Shown: positions 22,945 through 40,696, numbered from the stretch's first letter. The stretch is 64,000 nt of DNA from Novosphingobium percolationis (GCF_020179425.1 NZ_JAILYM010000005.1:62001-126000), one strand, 5' to 3'. Notes: a model not told the origin generated them from the sequence alone. Made by a program: numbers and translations.

Positions 22945-23703
22945 TTACTTCTTGACCGGGGCAGCAGCCGGCGCAGCCGGCTTGGCAGCAGCAACCGAGA
23001 CGGCCGGCTTCACGACGCCCTTCGAGGCGAGGTTGGCGAGCACGTCGGTGCTGAAACCGGTCAGCAGTTCGGCAATGCGCTTGTTGCGCGCCTGCAGGTA
23101 GTTGTAGGCGAGCACCGCGGGAACCGCGACGAGCAGACCGAGCGCGGTCATGATCAGCGATTCACCGACCGGACCCGCGACCTTGTCGATCGAGGCCGAA
23201 CCGGCAAGGCCGATGGCGATCAGCGCGCGGTAGATGCCGACCACGGTACCGAACAGACCGATGAACGGCGAGGTGGCGCCGACGGTGGCGAGGAAGGGCA
23301 GACCGCCGCCGAGCTTGGCGTTGATGGTCGCTTCCGAACGGGCGAGCGAGCCGTGCAGCCAGTCGTGCGCTTCGGTGGCATCCATCTTCGACACCTGGTC
23401 TTCGGCGGCGATGCCGTCGTCGACGATCTGGCGCCAGGCCGAGTTCTTCTCAAGCTTGGCAGCGCCTTCCTTGAGGGTGGCCGCACGCCAGAAGTTGGCA
23501 ACGCCGCTCTTGTACTGGTTCATGATCTTCGACTGCTCGAAGAACTTGGTGAACAGGATGAAGAACGAGCCGAACGACATGATGCCGAGGATCGTGACGG
23601 TGGCGTACGAAATGAAACCGCCAGCCTGAAGGGCTTCCGCGAAGCCGAACTTGTTCTGCGGCGCAGCAGTGGTCGCGGCCGCGGCGAGCGTCTGGATAAG
23701 CAT
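22945..23703 (-). CDS. exbB: ExbB proton-channel subunit (MotA/TolQ/ExbB family)
   Basis: The 252-aa product is the inner-membrane channel component that, with ExbD, uses the proton gradient to energise TonB. Transmembrane segments are at about residues 30-52 (SYATVTILGIMSFGSFFILFT), 133-155 (LATVGATSPFIGLFGTVVGI) and 180-205 (SLIMTALGLLVAVPAVLAYNYL). LIQTLAAAATTAA at the start may act as a short signal-like segment. The tail is Ala/Pro/Lys-rich (AAAKPAAPAAAPVKK). It follows tonB, with a strong hairpin in the 89-base gap, and precedes two exbD genes. Confidence 0.94.
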   Translation of the reverse strand: MLIQTLAAAATTAAPQNKFGFAEALQAGGFISYATVTILGIMSFGSFFILFTKFFEQSKIMNQYKSGVANFWRAATLKEGAAKLEKNSAWRQIVDDGIAAEDQVSKMDATEAHDWLHGSLARSEATINAKLGGGLPFLATVGATSPFIGLFGTVVGIYRALIAIGLAGSASIDKVAGPVGESLIMTALGLLVAVPAVLAYNYLQARNKRIAELLTGFSTDVLANLASKGVVKPAVSVAAAKPAAPAAAPVKK

Positions 23704-23756
23704 TCGGATCTTCCTCTCAAGAATTCATAGCTGCCCGAAGGCGATCAATGGGGGAT

Positions 23757-23785
23757 GGCAGGGGCCGGAGAGAAGGCCCCATGCC
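23757..23785 (-). other. Hairpin between tonB and exbB
   Basis: GGCAGGGGCC and GGCCCCATGCC pair (one bulged A) around GGAGAGAA. Without a T-run, it may reduce read-through or mark an RNA processing point, allowing unequal TonB and ExbB levels. Confidence 0.5.
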
Positions 23786-23792
23786 GAATTAA

Positions 23793-24449
23793 TCAGTCCT
23801 TCGGGATCACCCAGCGGACAGAGCTGCTGTACGACGCACCAACCGGCTGGCCGTTCTGCGTGCCAGGCTTGAAGCGCGCACGGCGCATCAGGTTCTGGCA
23901 CGTAGCCTCGTCGAGATCGGGGCTGCCGCTCGAACGGGTGATGGCGCAGTTGGTCGGCTTACCCGAGGCGTCAAAGTCCAGCCGGAAGCCGGTGACGCCT
24001 TCACGCTCTTCACGCAGAGCGCGCGACGGGTAGTCGTTGGTCGTGACCCACTCGCCCGGACGCCCCTTGGGCGTGAAGGGAGTCGGCGGGGGCGGAGCCG
24101 GCGGCGGAGCAGCCGGCGGCGGCGGCAGCACGACGACAGCCGGCGGCGGCGGAGCCGGCGGCGGTTCAGCCACGGTCTGCAGTTGCGGGGCCGGCGCGTT
24201 GAAGCTGATCGGCGGCGGCGGCGCCACGATCGGCGGCGGCGGCGGCGCATCCTTCGGCGGCGGCGGCGGCGGCGGCGGCGGAGTCTTCTCAGGGTCGATC
24301 TTGACCGCCGTGGTCACCTCTTTGATCTTCTTGAACGCCGAATACGCGAGGCCAGTGACCAGCGCATAGCCGACGACGACATGAAGAATCGCAACGACGA
24401 TGAGCGCGGTGATCTTGTTACCGCTCATCTGTTGGTCAGCGTATGCCAT
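23793..24449 (-). CDS. tonB: TonB energy-transducing protein
   Basis: TonB links the proton-driven ExbBD motor to outer-membrane receptors. The 218-aa protein has a short cytoplasmic start, one transmembrane anchor (about residues 13-35, ITALIVVAILHVVVGYALV, with the His important in other TonBs). A very proline-rich periplasmic spacer follows (about 55-128, several runs of 5-9 Pro), then a C-terminal TonB domain (about 130-218, YPSRALREEREGVTGFRLDFD, then CQNLMRRARFKPG and SSVRWVIPKD). GGAG lies 8 bases before the ATG. First gene of the minus-strand cluster, with a conserved-looking hairpin in its leader at 24479-24503. TonB-dependent receptors are numerous in sphingomonads, but none lies here. 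I saw no clear Fur-type box upstream. Confidence 0.94.
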   Translation of the reverse strand: MAYADQQMSGNKITALIVVAILHVVVGYALVTGLAYSAFKKIKEVTTAVKIDPEKTPPPPPPPPPKDAPPPPPIVAPPPPISFNAPAPQLQTVAEPPPAPPPPAVVVLPPPPAAPPPAPPPPTPFTPKGRPGEWVTTNDYPSRALREEREGVTGFRLDFDASGKPTNCAITRSSGSPDLDEATCQNLMRRARFKPGTQNGQPVGASYSSSVRWVIPKD

Positions 24450-24478
24450 TCAGCTCCATAACTCCTGATCTACCGCTC

Positions 24479-24503
24479 GTCCCGGATCGAAACGATTCGG
24501 GAC
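24479..24503 (-). promoter_or_regulatory. Leader hairpin upstream of tonB
   Basis: GTCCCGGATCG (24479-24489) and CGATTCGGGAC (24493-24503) form an 11-bp stem with one G-T pair and an AAA loop, about 30 bases before the tonB start. There is no T-run. The rest of the 358-base gap to the next gene (24450-24807) must hold promoters for both directions, but I found no convincing -35/-10 pair. Confidence 0.5.
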
Positions 24504-24807
24504 AAAGCGGAGCCGCGGGGGGAATCACCGTTCCCTCCGATCGGACAATCCAGCGAAATCTATCCACCCTGCCGGCAAACCCGGTCCGCCGACATCGGGC
24601 GCAAGGAGCCCGGCGGCGGCATTCTCGGGCGTTTTTTATGTACTGCCCGATTTGCGCGAGCTTTAACGCCGATGCAGGGGGTGCGCAAATGCTTTATCGG
24701 TTAAGTCCCGATTCACGCTTGCAAAGCCTTGATCAGGCACCATGTCGTGTCGCTGCGGCCCATCCCTATCCGGCCTGTTGGCCGGTTTCAGTTCACAGGA
24801 ATTTCAG

Positions 24808-25680
24808 ATGTCCCGCCCCCGCCTTCGCCCGCTGCTTCAAGCCCTGATCGCATCGGCATCGGCCATGGCGGTGCAGGCGCCGGCCATGGCGCAAACGCCG
24901 ATGAATCAAGCCGAAGTCGCGCCAGGAGGCATGGCGCAGGGACCGACCTATGCCGACCTTGCCGACCTTGCGCTGCCCGCCGATCTCGTGGCGCGCGCGC
25001 AAGTGCGCAAGGCCGCCGCGCTCAAGCCCGAGCAATCGCCCGGCCTCGCGAGTGGCAAGGTGCGGCTATATATCGAAGCCCGCACGACAGCGGTGCTGGC
25101 AGGGCCCGATCTGGGCGAATCGATCCGCTTCCTTGCCGACGTGCCCCTCGATTCCAGGGGCAAGGCCCCGCGCCTCTCGAAAGCGGACGTGCTGGTGATC
25201 GGACATACCGTTGCCGGACGACCGGGCGAACTGCTCCTGTCAGCGCCCGATGCGATGCTCGCCTATTCGTCCGCGGCGGAGCAGCGCCTGCGCGCGATCC
25301 TGACCGAGAAGCTGTCCGCCGACGCGCCGCCTGTGGTGCGCGGCGTGCGCGAGGCGATGCACGTGGCCGGAAATCTGGCGGGCGAAGGCGAAACGCAGGT
25401 CTTCCTTGCCACCGATGGCGGGCGCCCCGCCGCGCTTTCGATCGTGCGGCGCCCCGGCCAGCCGCCGAGTTGGGGCGCCAGCTTCAGCGAGATCGTCGAC
25501 CAGGCAGCCCGTCCGCCCGCGCCCGAAACGCTGGCGTGGTATCGGCTCGCCTGCTTCCTGCCGTCCAGCCTGCCCGATCGCGCGAACATTTCCGACAGCC
25601 CCGCCGACCGGCAAGCGGCAGCGGAGGACTACGCGCTGGTGACGCAGGACCTCGGCGCCTGCGCGCGTTCGCGGCGGTAA
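24808..25680 (+). CDS. Secreted protein of unknown function
   Basis: The 290-aa product begins MSRPRLRPLLQALIASASAMAVQAPAMAQ, a Sec signal peptide with likely cleavage after AMA, so it is periplasmic or exported. The mature protein is acidic and Ala/Leu-rich, with segments KVRLYIEARTTAVLAGPDLGESI, RLSKADVLVIGHTVAGRPGELLLSAPD-type strands, and WYRLACFLPSSLPDRANISDSP and LGACARSRR at the end, with two Cys in the last 50 residues that could form a disulfide. AGGA stands 8 bases before the ATG at 24808. The next gene, homoserine dehydrogenase, starts 83 bases later on the same strand, but their functions do not obviously connect. I do not recognise the family. Confidence 0.72.
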   Translation: MSRPRLRPLLQALIASASAMAVQAPAMAQTPMNQAEVAPGGMAQGPTYADLADLALPADLVARAQVRKAAALKPEQSPGLASGKVRLYIEARTTAVLAGPDLGESIRFLADVPLDSRGKAPRLSKADVLVIGHTVAGRPGELLLSAPDAMLAYSSAAEQRLRAILTEKLSADAPPVVRGVREAMHVAGNLAGEGETQVFLATDGGRPAALSIVRRPGQPPSWGASFSEIVDQAARPPAPETLAWYRLACFLPSSLPDRANISDSPADRQAAAEDYALVTQDLGACARSRR

Positions 25681-25763
25681 CAGCGTTGCGGCATCGCGCC
25701 GCCTCCCCTAAGGCGCTCGGCGGATTCTGACAGGCCGCCCGCGCGCGGCGAAATGGGGATGAC

Positions 25764-27089
25764 ATGAGCGAACCACTGCGCATCGCGCTCGCCGGATTGG
25801 GCACCGTCGGCGGCGGGGTGATCCGTCTGATCGAGACCAACGCCGCGCTGATCGCGCGCCGCGCGGGGCGTCCGATCGTGATCACCGCGATCAGCGCGCG
25901 CAACCGCAGCAAGGATCGCGGCGTCGACCTGTCGGGCTATGCCTGGGAAGACGACATGGTCATCCTGGGCGAACGCCCCGACGTGGACGTGGTGGTCGAG
26001 CTGGTCGGCGGGGCCGATGGCCCGGCGCTGGCGCTGGCGCGCACCACCTTCGAGGCCGGCAAGGCGCTTGTCACCGCCAACAAGGCGATGATCGCGCACC
26101 ACGGGCTGGAACTGGCGGGCCGCGCCGAGGCGGCCAAGGTGGCGTTCAAGTTCGAAGCGGCGGTGGCGGGCGGCATACCCGCGATCAAGGGCCTGCGCGA
26201 AGGCGCGGCGGCCAACCGCATCGAGCGCGTCTATGGCATCCTCAACGGCACCTGCAACTATATCCTGTCCACCATGGAGGACACCGGGCGCGACTTCGCC
26301 GACGTGCTCGCCGAAGCGCAGGCCAAGGGCTATGCCGAGGCCGACCCGACCTTCGACATCGACGGCATCGACGCGGCGCACAAGCTGTCGATCCTGTCGT
26401 CGATCGCGTTCGGCACGGCCATCGACTTCCGCAGCGTGACCGCCACCGGCATCCGCCGGGTGCTGGCCGCCGACATCGCCCAGGCCGATGCGCTGGGCTA
26501 CTACATCCGCCTGATCGGCATGGCCGATACCGAGATCGACGCCGAGGGCAATCGCCGCCTGTTCCAGCGCGTACACCCGCACCTCGTCCATCGCGACCAC
26601 CCGCTGGCGCACGTCGATGGCGCCACCAACGCGGTCGTGGCCGAGGGCAACTTCGTGGGCCGCCTGCTGTTCCAGGGCGCGGGCGCGGGCGATGGCCCGA
26701 CCGCCAGCGCGGTCGTGGCGGACCTCATCGACATCGCACGCGGCGATGTCGGCGCGCCGTTCTCGATTCCCGTGGCCGAACTCGATGCCGCCGCCCCGGC
26801 AGAGACCGGGCACCGCCGCGGCAAGGCCTATCTGCGCTTCTCTGTCGCCGACCGGCCGGGCGTGCTGGCCGAGATCACCGCCGCGATGCGCGATGCCGGC
26901 GTTTCGATCGAAAGCCTGATCCAGAAGGGCCGCGCGGGCGATGGCGGCGAAGGGGACAGCGACCAGGTGCTGGTGGCGATGGTCACGCACGAAGGCCCCG
27001 AAAGCGCCATCGCCGAGGCGATGCGCCTGCTCGAAGGGTCGCCCAGCCTGTCCGAACCGCCGCTGGTGATGCACCTGCTGGAAGAATGA
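25764..27089 (+). CDS. hom: Homoserine dehydrogenase
   Basis: Hom reduces aspartate semialdehyde to homoserine with NAD(P)H, the branch step towards threonine and methionine. The 441-aa protein has an N-terminal Rossmann fold (LAGLGTVGGGVIRLIE, residues about 7-22), KALVTANKAMIAHH near residue 95, and the catalytic domain with GILNGTCNYILSTMED (about 156-171), EAQAKGYAEADPTFDIDGIDAAHKL near 190 and the catalytic Lys of that segment. A C-terminal ACT domain (about 350-430, LRFSVADRPGVLAEITAAMRDAGVSIESL) is probably an allosteric site, for example for threonine. GGGGATGAC precedes the ATG. The convergent Cys-rich secreted gene ends 10 bases away. glpX follows on the same strand about 550 bases downstream. 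Confidence 0.96.
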   Translation: MSEPLRIALAGLGTVGGGVIRLIETNAALIARRAGRPIVITAISARNRSKDRGVDLSGYAWEDDMVILGERPDVDVVVELVGGADGPALALARTTFEAGKALVTANKAMIAHHGLELAGRAEAAKVAFKFEAAVAGGIPAIKGLREGAAANRIERVYGILNGTCNYILSTMEDTGRDFADVLAEAQAKGYAEADPTFDIDGIDAAHKLSILSSIAFGTAIDFRSVTATGIRRVLAADIAQADALGYYIRLIGMADTEIDAEGNRRLFQRVHPHLVHRDHPLAHVDGATNAVVAEGNFVGRLLFQGAGAGDGPTASAVVADLIDIARGDVGAPFSIPVAELDAAAPAETGHRRGKAYLRFSVADRPGVLAEITAAMRDAGVSIESLIQKGRAGDGGEGDSDQVLVAMVTHEGPESAIAEAMRLLEGSPSLSEPPLVMHLLEE

Positions 27090-27098
27090 GGCTCCCGT

Positions 27099-27602
27099 TC
27101 AGGGCGCCTTGATCTCACCCCTGGCGATCCGGTCGGCATCGGAGCCGGCGGGCGCCGGGGGCAGGGCCTTGATATCGAAGTAGTACATCGGCGCGGGTGC
27201 CGTGCCGAAGCCGATGCAGCCCCGGCTGCAATCGCGCAACCCGCTGACGTTGGGCGCGCGCGGGGCGCCATCGGCCGTCTTGCCCGCGCCCAGCGGCGCG
27301 ACGCTGTCGAGCTTCTGCCGTGCGTTCTCGGCATTCGTGCCGCACACGACGATGGCGTCGCCCGAACCGGGGGCACAGCGTTCCCGCTTGGTCGGGGTGA
27401 GCAAGGCCTGCGCGACGGCCTCGGCGGACGGCGGGGCTGCCTCGGTACTGTCACCCCCGGCGGGTAGCTGCCACACCGGGTCCGCCGACCGGGCCAACCC
27501 CGCAGCGGGCGCGACGATCAGGCCAAGAAGGAGGCCGAGAAGCGTCGTCCCCGCACTCGACAAGCGGGGGGTCCTCGGTCTAGGGCACGCATACGTCTGC
27601 AT
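27099..27602 (-). CDS. Small secreted cysteine-containing protein, unknown function
   Basis: A product of up to 167 aa with a hydrophobic stretch TTLLGLLLGLIVAPAAGLA near the N-terminus, read as a signal peptide. The mature part has a low-complexity, proline- and alanine-rich beginning and four Cys (RERCAPGSGDAIVVCG, LRDCSRGCIGFG). APAPMYYFDIKALPPAP lies towards the end. The pattern C...C...C..C suggests disulfides in the periplasm. The ATG at 27602 directly abuts a GGGG run. A TTG at 27563 has GAGGA 8-9 bases upstream and gives a more canonical signal peptide, so the true start may be there. It is convergent with hom (10-base gap) and divergent from glpX (35 bases). Confidence 0.6.
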   Translation of the reverse strand: MQTYACPRPRTPRLSSAGTTLLGLLLGLIVAPAAGLARSADPVWQLPAGGDSTEAAPPSAEAVAQALLTPTKRERCAPGSGDAIVVCGTNAENARQKLDSVAPLGAGKTADGAPRAPNVSGLRDCSRGCIGFGTAPAPMYYFDIKALPPAPAGSDADRIARGEIKAP

Positions 27603-27637
27603 CCCCTATTTTCACGTCGCCAGCCAACGGAGTCAAC

Positions 27638-28630
27638 GTGACCGAACCGACCATCAAGCCTGCCGCCTCCAAGGTCCTCGACCGTGTTCTCGTCCTCGAG
27701 ATGGTCCGCGTCACCGAAGCTGCCGCCATTGGCGCGTCCAAGCTGATCGGCCGGGGCGACGAGAAAGCTGCAGACCACGCTGCGGTCGAGGCGATGCGCG
27801 CTGCTTTCAACGAGCTGTGGATGGACGGCACCGTGGTGATCGGCGAGGGCGAGCGCGATGAGGCGCCGATGCTCTACATCGGCGAGAAGGTCGGCGCGGC
27901 GCCCGGCACCGGCCCCAAGATCGACATCGCGCTCGATCCGCTGGAAGGCACCACCATCACCGCCAAGGCTGGCCCCAACGCACTGGCAGTGCTGGCCGTC
28001 GCCGAAGAAGGCGGTCTGCTCAACGCACCCGACGTCTACATGGACAAGCTGGCCGTCGGCCCCGGCTATCCCGAAGGGATCATCAGCCTCGACAAGTCGC
28101 CGACCGAAAACGTCAAGGCGGTCGCTGCCGCCAAGGGCGTGGAGCCCAACGAGATCATCGTTTGCGTGCTCGACCGTCCGCGCCACACCGATCTGATCGC
28201 GGAACTGCGCGCCATCGGCTGCGGCGTCGTGCTGATCGGCGACGGTGACGTGGCCGGCGTCATCGCGGTCACCAACGAAGAGACCACCATCGACCTCTAC
28301 ATGGGCTCGGGCGGCGCGCCGGAAGGTGTGCTCGCGGCGGCGGCGTTGCGCTGCGTGGGCGGCCAGTTCAACGGTCGCCTGCTGTTCCGCAACGACGACG
28401 AGCGCGCCCGCGCCGCCAAGTGGGGCATCACCGATCTCAACAAGATCTACACCCGTGACGAACTGGCCAAGGGCGATTGCATCTTCGCCGCCACCGGCGT
28501 GACCGATGGGTCGCTGCTCAAGGGCGTGAAGATCCACAAGAACGGCGTGATGACCACCGAAAGCGTCGTCATGCGCGCCAGCTCGGGCACCGTGCGCTGG
28601 GTCAAGGGCGAACACCGCAAGCCGCGCTGA
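27638..28630 (+). CDS. glpX: Class II fructose-1,6-bisphosphatase (GlpX)
   Basis: GlpX hydrolyses fructose-1,6-bisphosphate in gluconeogenesis; some members in alphaproteobacteria also act on sedoheptulose-1,7-bisphosphate. The 330-aa length is typical. Metal- and substrate-binding segments can be seen: GEGERDEAPMLYIGEKVG near residue 70, DIALDPLEGTTITAKAGPNALAV near 98, LDRPRHTDLIAELRAIGCGV near 178 and GSGGAPEGVLAAAALRC near 225. Translation begins with GTG at 27638, with CGGAG about 6 bases upstream. A hairpin follows the stop at 28651. Gluconeogenic growth on propionate via succinyl-CoA would need this enzyme, which fits the pathway genes at the window start, although they are 13 kb away. 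Confidence 0.95.
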   Translation: MTEPTIKPAASKVLDRVLVLEMVRVTEAAAIGASKLIGRGDEKAADHAAVEAMRAAFNELWMDGTVVIGEGERDEAPMLYIGEKVGAAPGTGPKIDIALDPLEGTTITAKAGPNALAVLAVAEEGGLLNAPDVYMDKLAVGPGYPEGIISLDKSPTENVKAVAAAKGVEPNEIIVCVLDRPRHTDLIAELRAIGCGVVLIGDGDVAGVIAVTNEETTIDLYMGSGGAPEGVLAAAALRCVGGQFNGRLLFRNDDERARAAKWGITDLNKIYTRDELAKGDCIFAATGVTDGSLLKGVKIHKNGVMTTESVVMRASSGTVRWVKGEHRKPR

Positions 28631-28650
28631 TCGCTCCCCCCTCTTGCACC

Positions 28651-28684
28651 CTTTGCCCGGACAGGTCAGGCTGTCGGGCAAAGG
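28651..28684 (+). terminator. Hairpin after glpX
   Basis: CTTTGCCCGGACAG and CTGTCGGGCAAAG pair with one bulged G around GTCAGG. The following sequence is purine-rich and is not a T-run, so termination may be partial. Confidence 0.55.
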
Positions 28685-28714
28685 GCGAGCAAGGCCCGGG
28701 GGAGAGCAAGACCA

Positions 28715-29860
28715 ATGAAGGGTGAAGCCACGTTCGAGGCCGCGCTGGAAGCGGCCAACCTGCCCGGCGCCGTCGCGCTGGTGACCGACAGCAACGATAC
28801 GCGCTACTTGCGCGCCTTCGGCAAGGCCGACGCGCTGGCGGGCACGCCGATGCGCGAGGACACACTGTTCCAGATCGCATCGATGACCAAGGCGCTGACC
28901 AGCATGGCCGCGCTGCAACTGGTCGAACGCGGCCAGCTCGATCTCGATGCGCCGGTGGGCGCGCTGCTGCCAGAACTGGCCGAGCCGCAAGTGCTCGAAG
29001 GCTTCGACGCCGAAGGCAAGGCGATCCTGCGCCCGGCACGCGCGCCTGTCACGCTGCGCCACCTGCTCATGCACACCGCCGGTTGCGGCTACACGTTCAT
29101 GAACGCCGACCTGCTACGCCATGCGATCGCCAGCGGACGCATGATCCCCGGCGCACGCAGCACGCTCGACCAGCCGCTGCTGTTCGAACCGGGCAACAAG
29201 TGGGAGTACAGCGTCGGCATCGACTGGGCGGGCCTTGCGGTGGAGGCCGTCACCGGGATGACGCTCGGCGACTGGTTCCTGGCTGAACTGACCGGCCCGC
29301 TGGGCATGGACCAGACCCGCTTCCGCCCCGAATGGCCGGCCGATCAGGCGCAGATCCACGTCCGCGACGGCAACGGCGGCTTCACCACGCAGGCGATGGT
29401 GCTGGGCGGCGGCGAATACCACAACGGCGGGGGCGGCCTGTCCTCCACAGCCTCCGACTATGGCCGCTTCCTGCGAATGGTGCTGCGCGGGGGCGAACTG
29501 GACGGCGTGCGCGTGCTGTCGCCCGAGACGATGCGGATCGCCTGCACCGATGCGCTGCCCGCGCACCTTTCGGCGGGCGAAATGACCACCGCGATGCCCA
29601 ATTTCGCCTCGGCCTTCGATCCGCTGCCCGGCCAGCGCGGCGGCTGGACCGTGGGCGGCTTCCTCGTCAACACCGAGACCGGCCCTGCCGGGCGCTCGCC
29701 CGGCAGCCTGCACTGGGCGGGCATCTTCAACTCGTACTACTGGATCGACCCGGCGCGCGACGTGGCCGGCGTGTTCCTCTCGCAGATCGCACCCTTCGCC
29801 GATCCGGGCGCGCTTTCGGCCTTCGCCGCGCTGGAAGCGATGGCCTGCGAGAACGCCTGA
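28715..29860 (+). CDS. Serine hydrolase, beta-lactamase/family VIII esterase fold
   Basis: The 381-aa protein has the penicillin-binding-protein-like active site: Ser56-Met-Thr-Lys59 (ASMTK) as nucleophile and general base, and Tyr165-Ser-Val in NKWEYSVGIDWAG, where class C enzymes have YxN. YSx is common in family VIII esterases. A C-terminal LHWAGIFNSYYWIDPARDVAGVFLSQ segment is the usual end of the fold. No signal peptide is seen (MKGEATFEAALEAANLPG), so it is probably cytoplasmic and an esterase, not a beta-lactam resistance enzyme. GGGAGA lies about 10 bases before the ATG. It starts 84 bases after glpX, with the hairpin in between, and converges on the chemotaxis receptor gene. Confidence 0.87.
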   Translation: MKGEATFEAALEAANLPGAVALVTDSNDTRYLRAFGKADALAGTPMREDTLFQIASMTKALTSMAALQLVERGQLDLDAPVGALLPELAEPQVLEGFDAEGKAILRPARAPVTLRHLLMHTAGCGYTFMNADLLRHAIASGRMIPGARSTLDQPLLFEPGNKWEYSVGIDWAGLAVEAVTGMTLGDWFLAELTGPLGMDQTRFRPEWPADQAQIHVRDGNGGFTTQAMVLGGGEYHNGGGGLSSTASDYGRFLRMVLRGGELDGVRVLSPETMRIACTDALPAHLSAGEMTTAMPNFASAFDPLPGQRGGWTVGGFLVNTETGPAGRSPGSLHWAGIFNSYYWIDPARDVAGVFLSQIAPFADPGALSAFAALEAMACENA

Positions 29861-29866
29861 CGACCA

Positions 29867-31666
29867 TCAGCCCGCAGCGAAGGCGCGGTGCGACAGCGCT
29901 CCGCCTTCCCGCGCGGACTGGCGGCGATACTGGCCGGGGCTGCTCAGGTGATCTGGGCGCGTCTCGCGGTCGCGCGTGCGGAACTGCGACACCAGCTCCG
30001 CCAGCCGATCGGCTTCGGCCGAGAGGCTGCGCGTGGCGGCCGAAGATTCCTCGACCATCGCCGCGTTCTGCTGGGTCATGCGGTCCATCTCGCCCATCGC
30101 CGAATTGACCTGGCCGAGCCTTGTCGCCTGTTCGTTGGCGGCAGCGGCGATGTCGCCGATCAGCGCGTTGATGTCGCCCACGCGGCCGACGATGGCTTCG
30201 AGCCGCGCACCCGTTTCGCCGACCAGGCCGACGCCCTGCGTCACCTGCACGGCGCTGGTGGTGATCAGCGCCTTGATGTCCTGTGCCGCATCTGCCGAGC
30301 GCTGGGCGAGCGCCCGCACCTCGTTGGCGACGACGGCAAAGCCCTTGCCCGCATCCCCGGCGCGCGCGGCCTCTACCCCCGCATTGAGCGCGAGGAGATT
30401 GGTCTGGAAGGCGATGCCGTCGATCACAGAGATGATCGTGCCGATTTCCTGCGCGGACTGTTCGATCGCGGCCATCGCCTCGACCGCGCGGCGCACCACG
30501 TCGCCGCCTTCGCTCGCTTCGCGGTGGGCTTCGGCCATGTTCGATTGCAGCGCGCCCGCACCGGCGGCGGTTTCCTGCACGCTGGCGGTGATCGCATCCA
30601 TCGCGCTGGCGGTATCGGCCAGCCGCGCGGCCTGCTGTTCGTTGCGGTGGGCCAGGTCCTCGGACGCGGCGCGGATCTCGCCGATCGCGCTCGAAACGCT
30701 GGCCGAGCCGATGCGGACCGAACGCATGGCATCGGCCAGCGCTTCGACCGCGGCATTGTAGTTGTCGCGCACGGATTCGTAGCCACTCGGGAAATCGGCG
30801 CTGATCCGATATTCGAGATCCTTGCGCGCAAGCTGCGACAGGCAATCGGACAGCAGCCCGACGAGCTGCGCCTGCGTTTCGGCGGCGCGCTGGCGGGCAA
30901 GGCCATTTTCGCGGAAGATGTCGAGCGCGCGCGCCATCACGCCGATTTCGTCATCGCGGGTGATGTCTTCGATGTCGCGGTCGTAATCGCCGTGGGCCAT
31001 CGCGGTCATGATGTCCGCCGTTTCCACCAGCGGTGCGACGACCTTGCGCTGCACCGCGCGGCCCGCCCACAGCAGCGCGCCAATCACCACGGCCGCGACC
31101 AGAGCGAGCAGCACCAGGGCCAGCGCAATCACGCGACCATCGACGGCGCTGGAGTGCGCCTTGAACTCCCGCGACAGGGTGAGAATGCGCCCGATCTCAG
31201 TGTGCTGCGCATGATAGGCGGGCGTCAGCGCCTGGTCGAACACCTGCCGCGCGCGCACCGGATCGCCGGAATCGAAGGCGGGCAGGAATTGTTTGTCCAT
31301 CACCTTCCAGAACCGCGCCGCCGCTCCGAGCGTGCGGTCGAGCTGGCCGCGCATCTCCTGGGGCACGGGCGCGGTCCGCCAGTAGGCTTGGCGTTGTGCG
31401 AAGGTTTCCCGCTCTTCGTCCAGTTCGCGTTTCTGGGCCGGGGCGATCGAGGGATCGGCCAGCATCAGCGAGGCATGCAGGTAGGATTCGACGGTAAAGC
31501 CGGGCGGCGGCAGGATATCGGCGATCAGTTCGTCCTGCAGCGCCATGCGGTTGCTGATCGGGCCGCCTTCGCGGATCTCCCAGACGACGCCCGAGGCACC
31601 GCCGATGGCGACGAGGAGAACCGCGACAAGGGCGCGCGCGCCGTTCCGGGCAAGTTGGCTGATCAT
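29867..31666 (-). CDS. Methyl-accepting chemotaxis protein
   Basis: A 599-aa transmembrane chemoreceptor. Transmembrane helix 1 spans about residues 11-28 ([19 protein letters not shown]). A periplasmic sensor of about 150 residues without recognised ligand motif comes next, helix 2 at about 180-203 ([22 protein letters not shown]), a HAMP domain (about 203-257, [21 protein letters not shown]), and a long coiled-coil signalling domain. The kinase-contact hairpin is [39 protein letters not shown] sequence (about 435-470). The last residues are [11 protein letters not shown], with no NWETF-type CheR tether. No che genes are in the window. The gene lies downstream of the rpoBC terminator and would need its own promoter in 31667-31787. 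Confidence 0.93.
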   Translation of the reverse strand: MISQLARNGARALVAVLLVAIGGASGVVWEIREGGPISNRMALQDELIADILPPPGFTVESYLHASLMLADPSIAPAQKRELDEERETFAQRQAYWRTAPVPQEMRGQLDRTLGAAARFWKVMDKQFLPAFDSGDPVRARQVFDQALTPAYHAQHTEIGRILTLSREFKAHSSAVDGRVIALALVLLALVAAVVIGALLWAGRAVQRKVVAPLVETADIMTAMAHGDYDRDIEDITRDDEIGVMARALDIFRENGLARQRAAETQAQLVGLLSDCLSQLARKDLEYRISADFPSGYESVRDNYNAAVEALADAMRSVRIGSASVSSAIGEIRAASEDLAHRNEQQAARLADTASAMDAITASVQETAAGAGALQSNMAEAHREASEGGDVVRRAVEAMAAIEQSAQEIGTIISVIDGIAFQTNLLALNAGVEAARAGDAGKGFAVVANEVRALAQRSADAAQDIKALITTSAVQVTQGVGLVGETGARLEAIVGRVGDINALIGDIAAAANEQATRLGQVNSAMGEMDRMTQQNAAMVEESSAATRSLSAEADRLAELVSQFRTRDRETRPDHLSSPGQYRRQSAREGGALSHRAFAAG

Positions 31667-31787
31667 GCTGGGGATCTCCGCGAGTGGCCTCTCGGTAATT
31701 CCCGCATATGCTAGGGGGGCGTGGTAAAGATGAGCGTGGACCGCCGCCGGTATTTTCCCTGAGCGCCCGAAGATGGCGTCAGCCCAG

Positions 31788-31825
31788 AAAAAGGCCCCGC
31801 CGGATCGCTCCGGCGGGGCCTTTTT
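31788..31825. terminator. Strong bidirectional terminator after rpoC
   Basis: A perfect 17-bp stem AAAAAGGCCCCGCCGGA / TCCGGCGGGGCCTTTTT with a TCGC loop, 30 bases after the rpoC stop. It closes the rpoBC transcript and separates it from the chemoreceptor gene on the same strand. Confidence 0.95.
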
Positions 31826-31855
31826 CTCGTTCCCTTTCAGGCGTTACGGCAAGGC

Positions 31856-36139
<4,284 letters not shown>

Positions 36140-36226
36140 TTTTTGCCGTTCCCTTGCCTCGCGATGAGGCTCTGGACGTGAAATCTCTGGCTGCGGCGGG
36201 GGGCGGCCCGAAGGCCGCCCGATCCG

Positions 36227-40390
<4,164 letters not shown>

Positions 40391-40617
40391 GGGGAGAGGG
40401 TGCCTCTTCGCTCAAGTGCCGGCACGAAACCGGCGAAAAACTGTGCCAAACGCGGCGTTGGCGCACCAAACGAAAAAGGGCCGCACGGCGCAAGACGCTC
40501 CCTGTCGGGATGTCCTTGCCTGCAGCCTTTCGCGTCAGATGATGATCCCGAACTTCCTTCCTGAGCCTTCCCCCGCGCATGGGAAGGCCTTGCTCGAAGC
40601 ACTGGACCGTTGGTTGC

Positions 40618-40646
40618 GATATAGGCGCGCCCTGTTGGAAAGTCAA
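40618..40646 (-). promoter_or_regulatory. rpoBC promoter (sigma-70 type)
   Basis: On the minus strand TTGACT (40646-40641), a 17-base spacer and TATATC (40623-40618). Transcription would start near 40611, leaving a 5' leader of about 220 bases before rpoB. Confidence 0.7.
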
Positions 40647-40667
40647 AGGCCTGTGCCACCCCTACGC

Positions 40668-40696
40668 TTGACTTGGCGCTCCGTTTCGGACATAGG
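40668..40696 (+). promoter_or_regulatory. rplJL promoter (sigma-70 type)
   Basis: TTGACT (40668-40673), a 17-base spacer and CATAGG (40691-40696). Its -35 box lies 21 bases from the -35 box of the divergent rpoBC promoter, so the two are back to back. Confidence 0.6.

Noticed and set aside
24037..24369. Poly-glycine open frame on the plus strand
   Set aside because: It is the complement of the proline codons in TonB; there is no start signal or domain.
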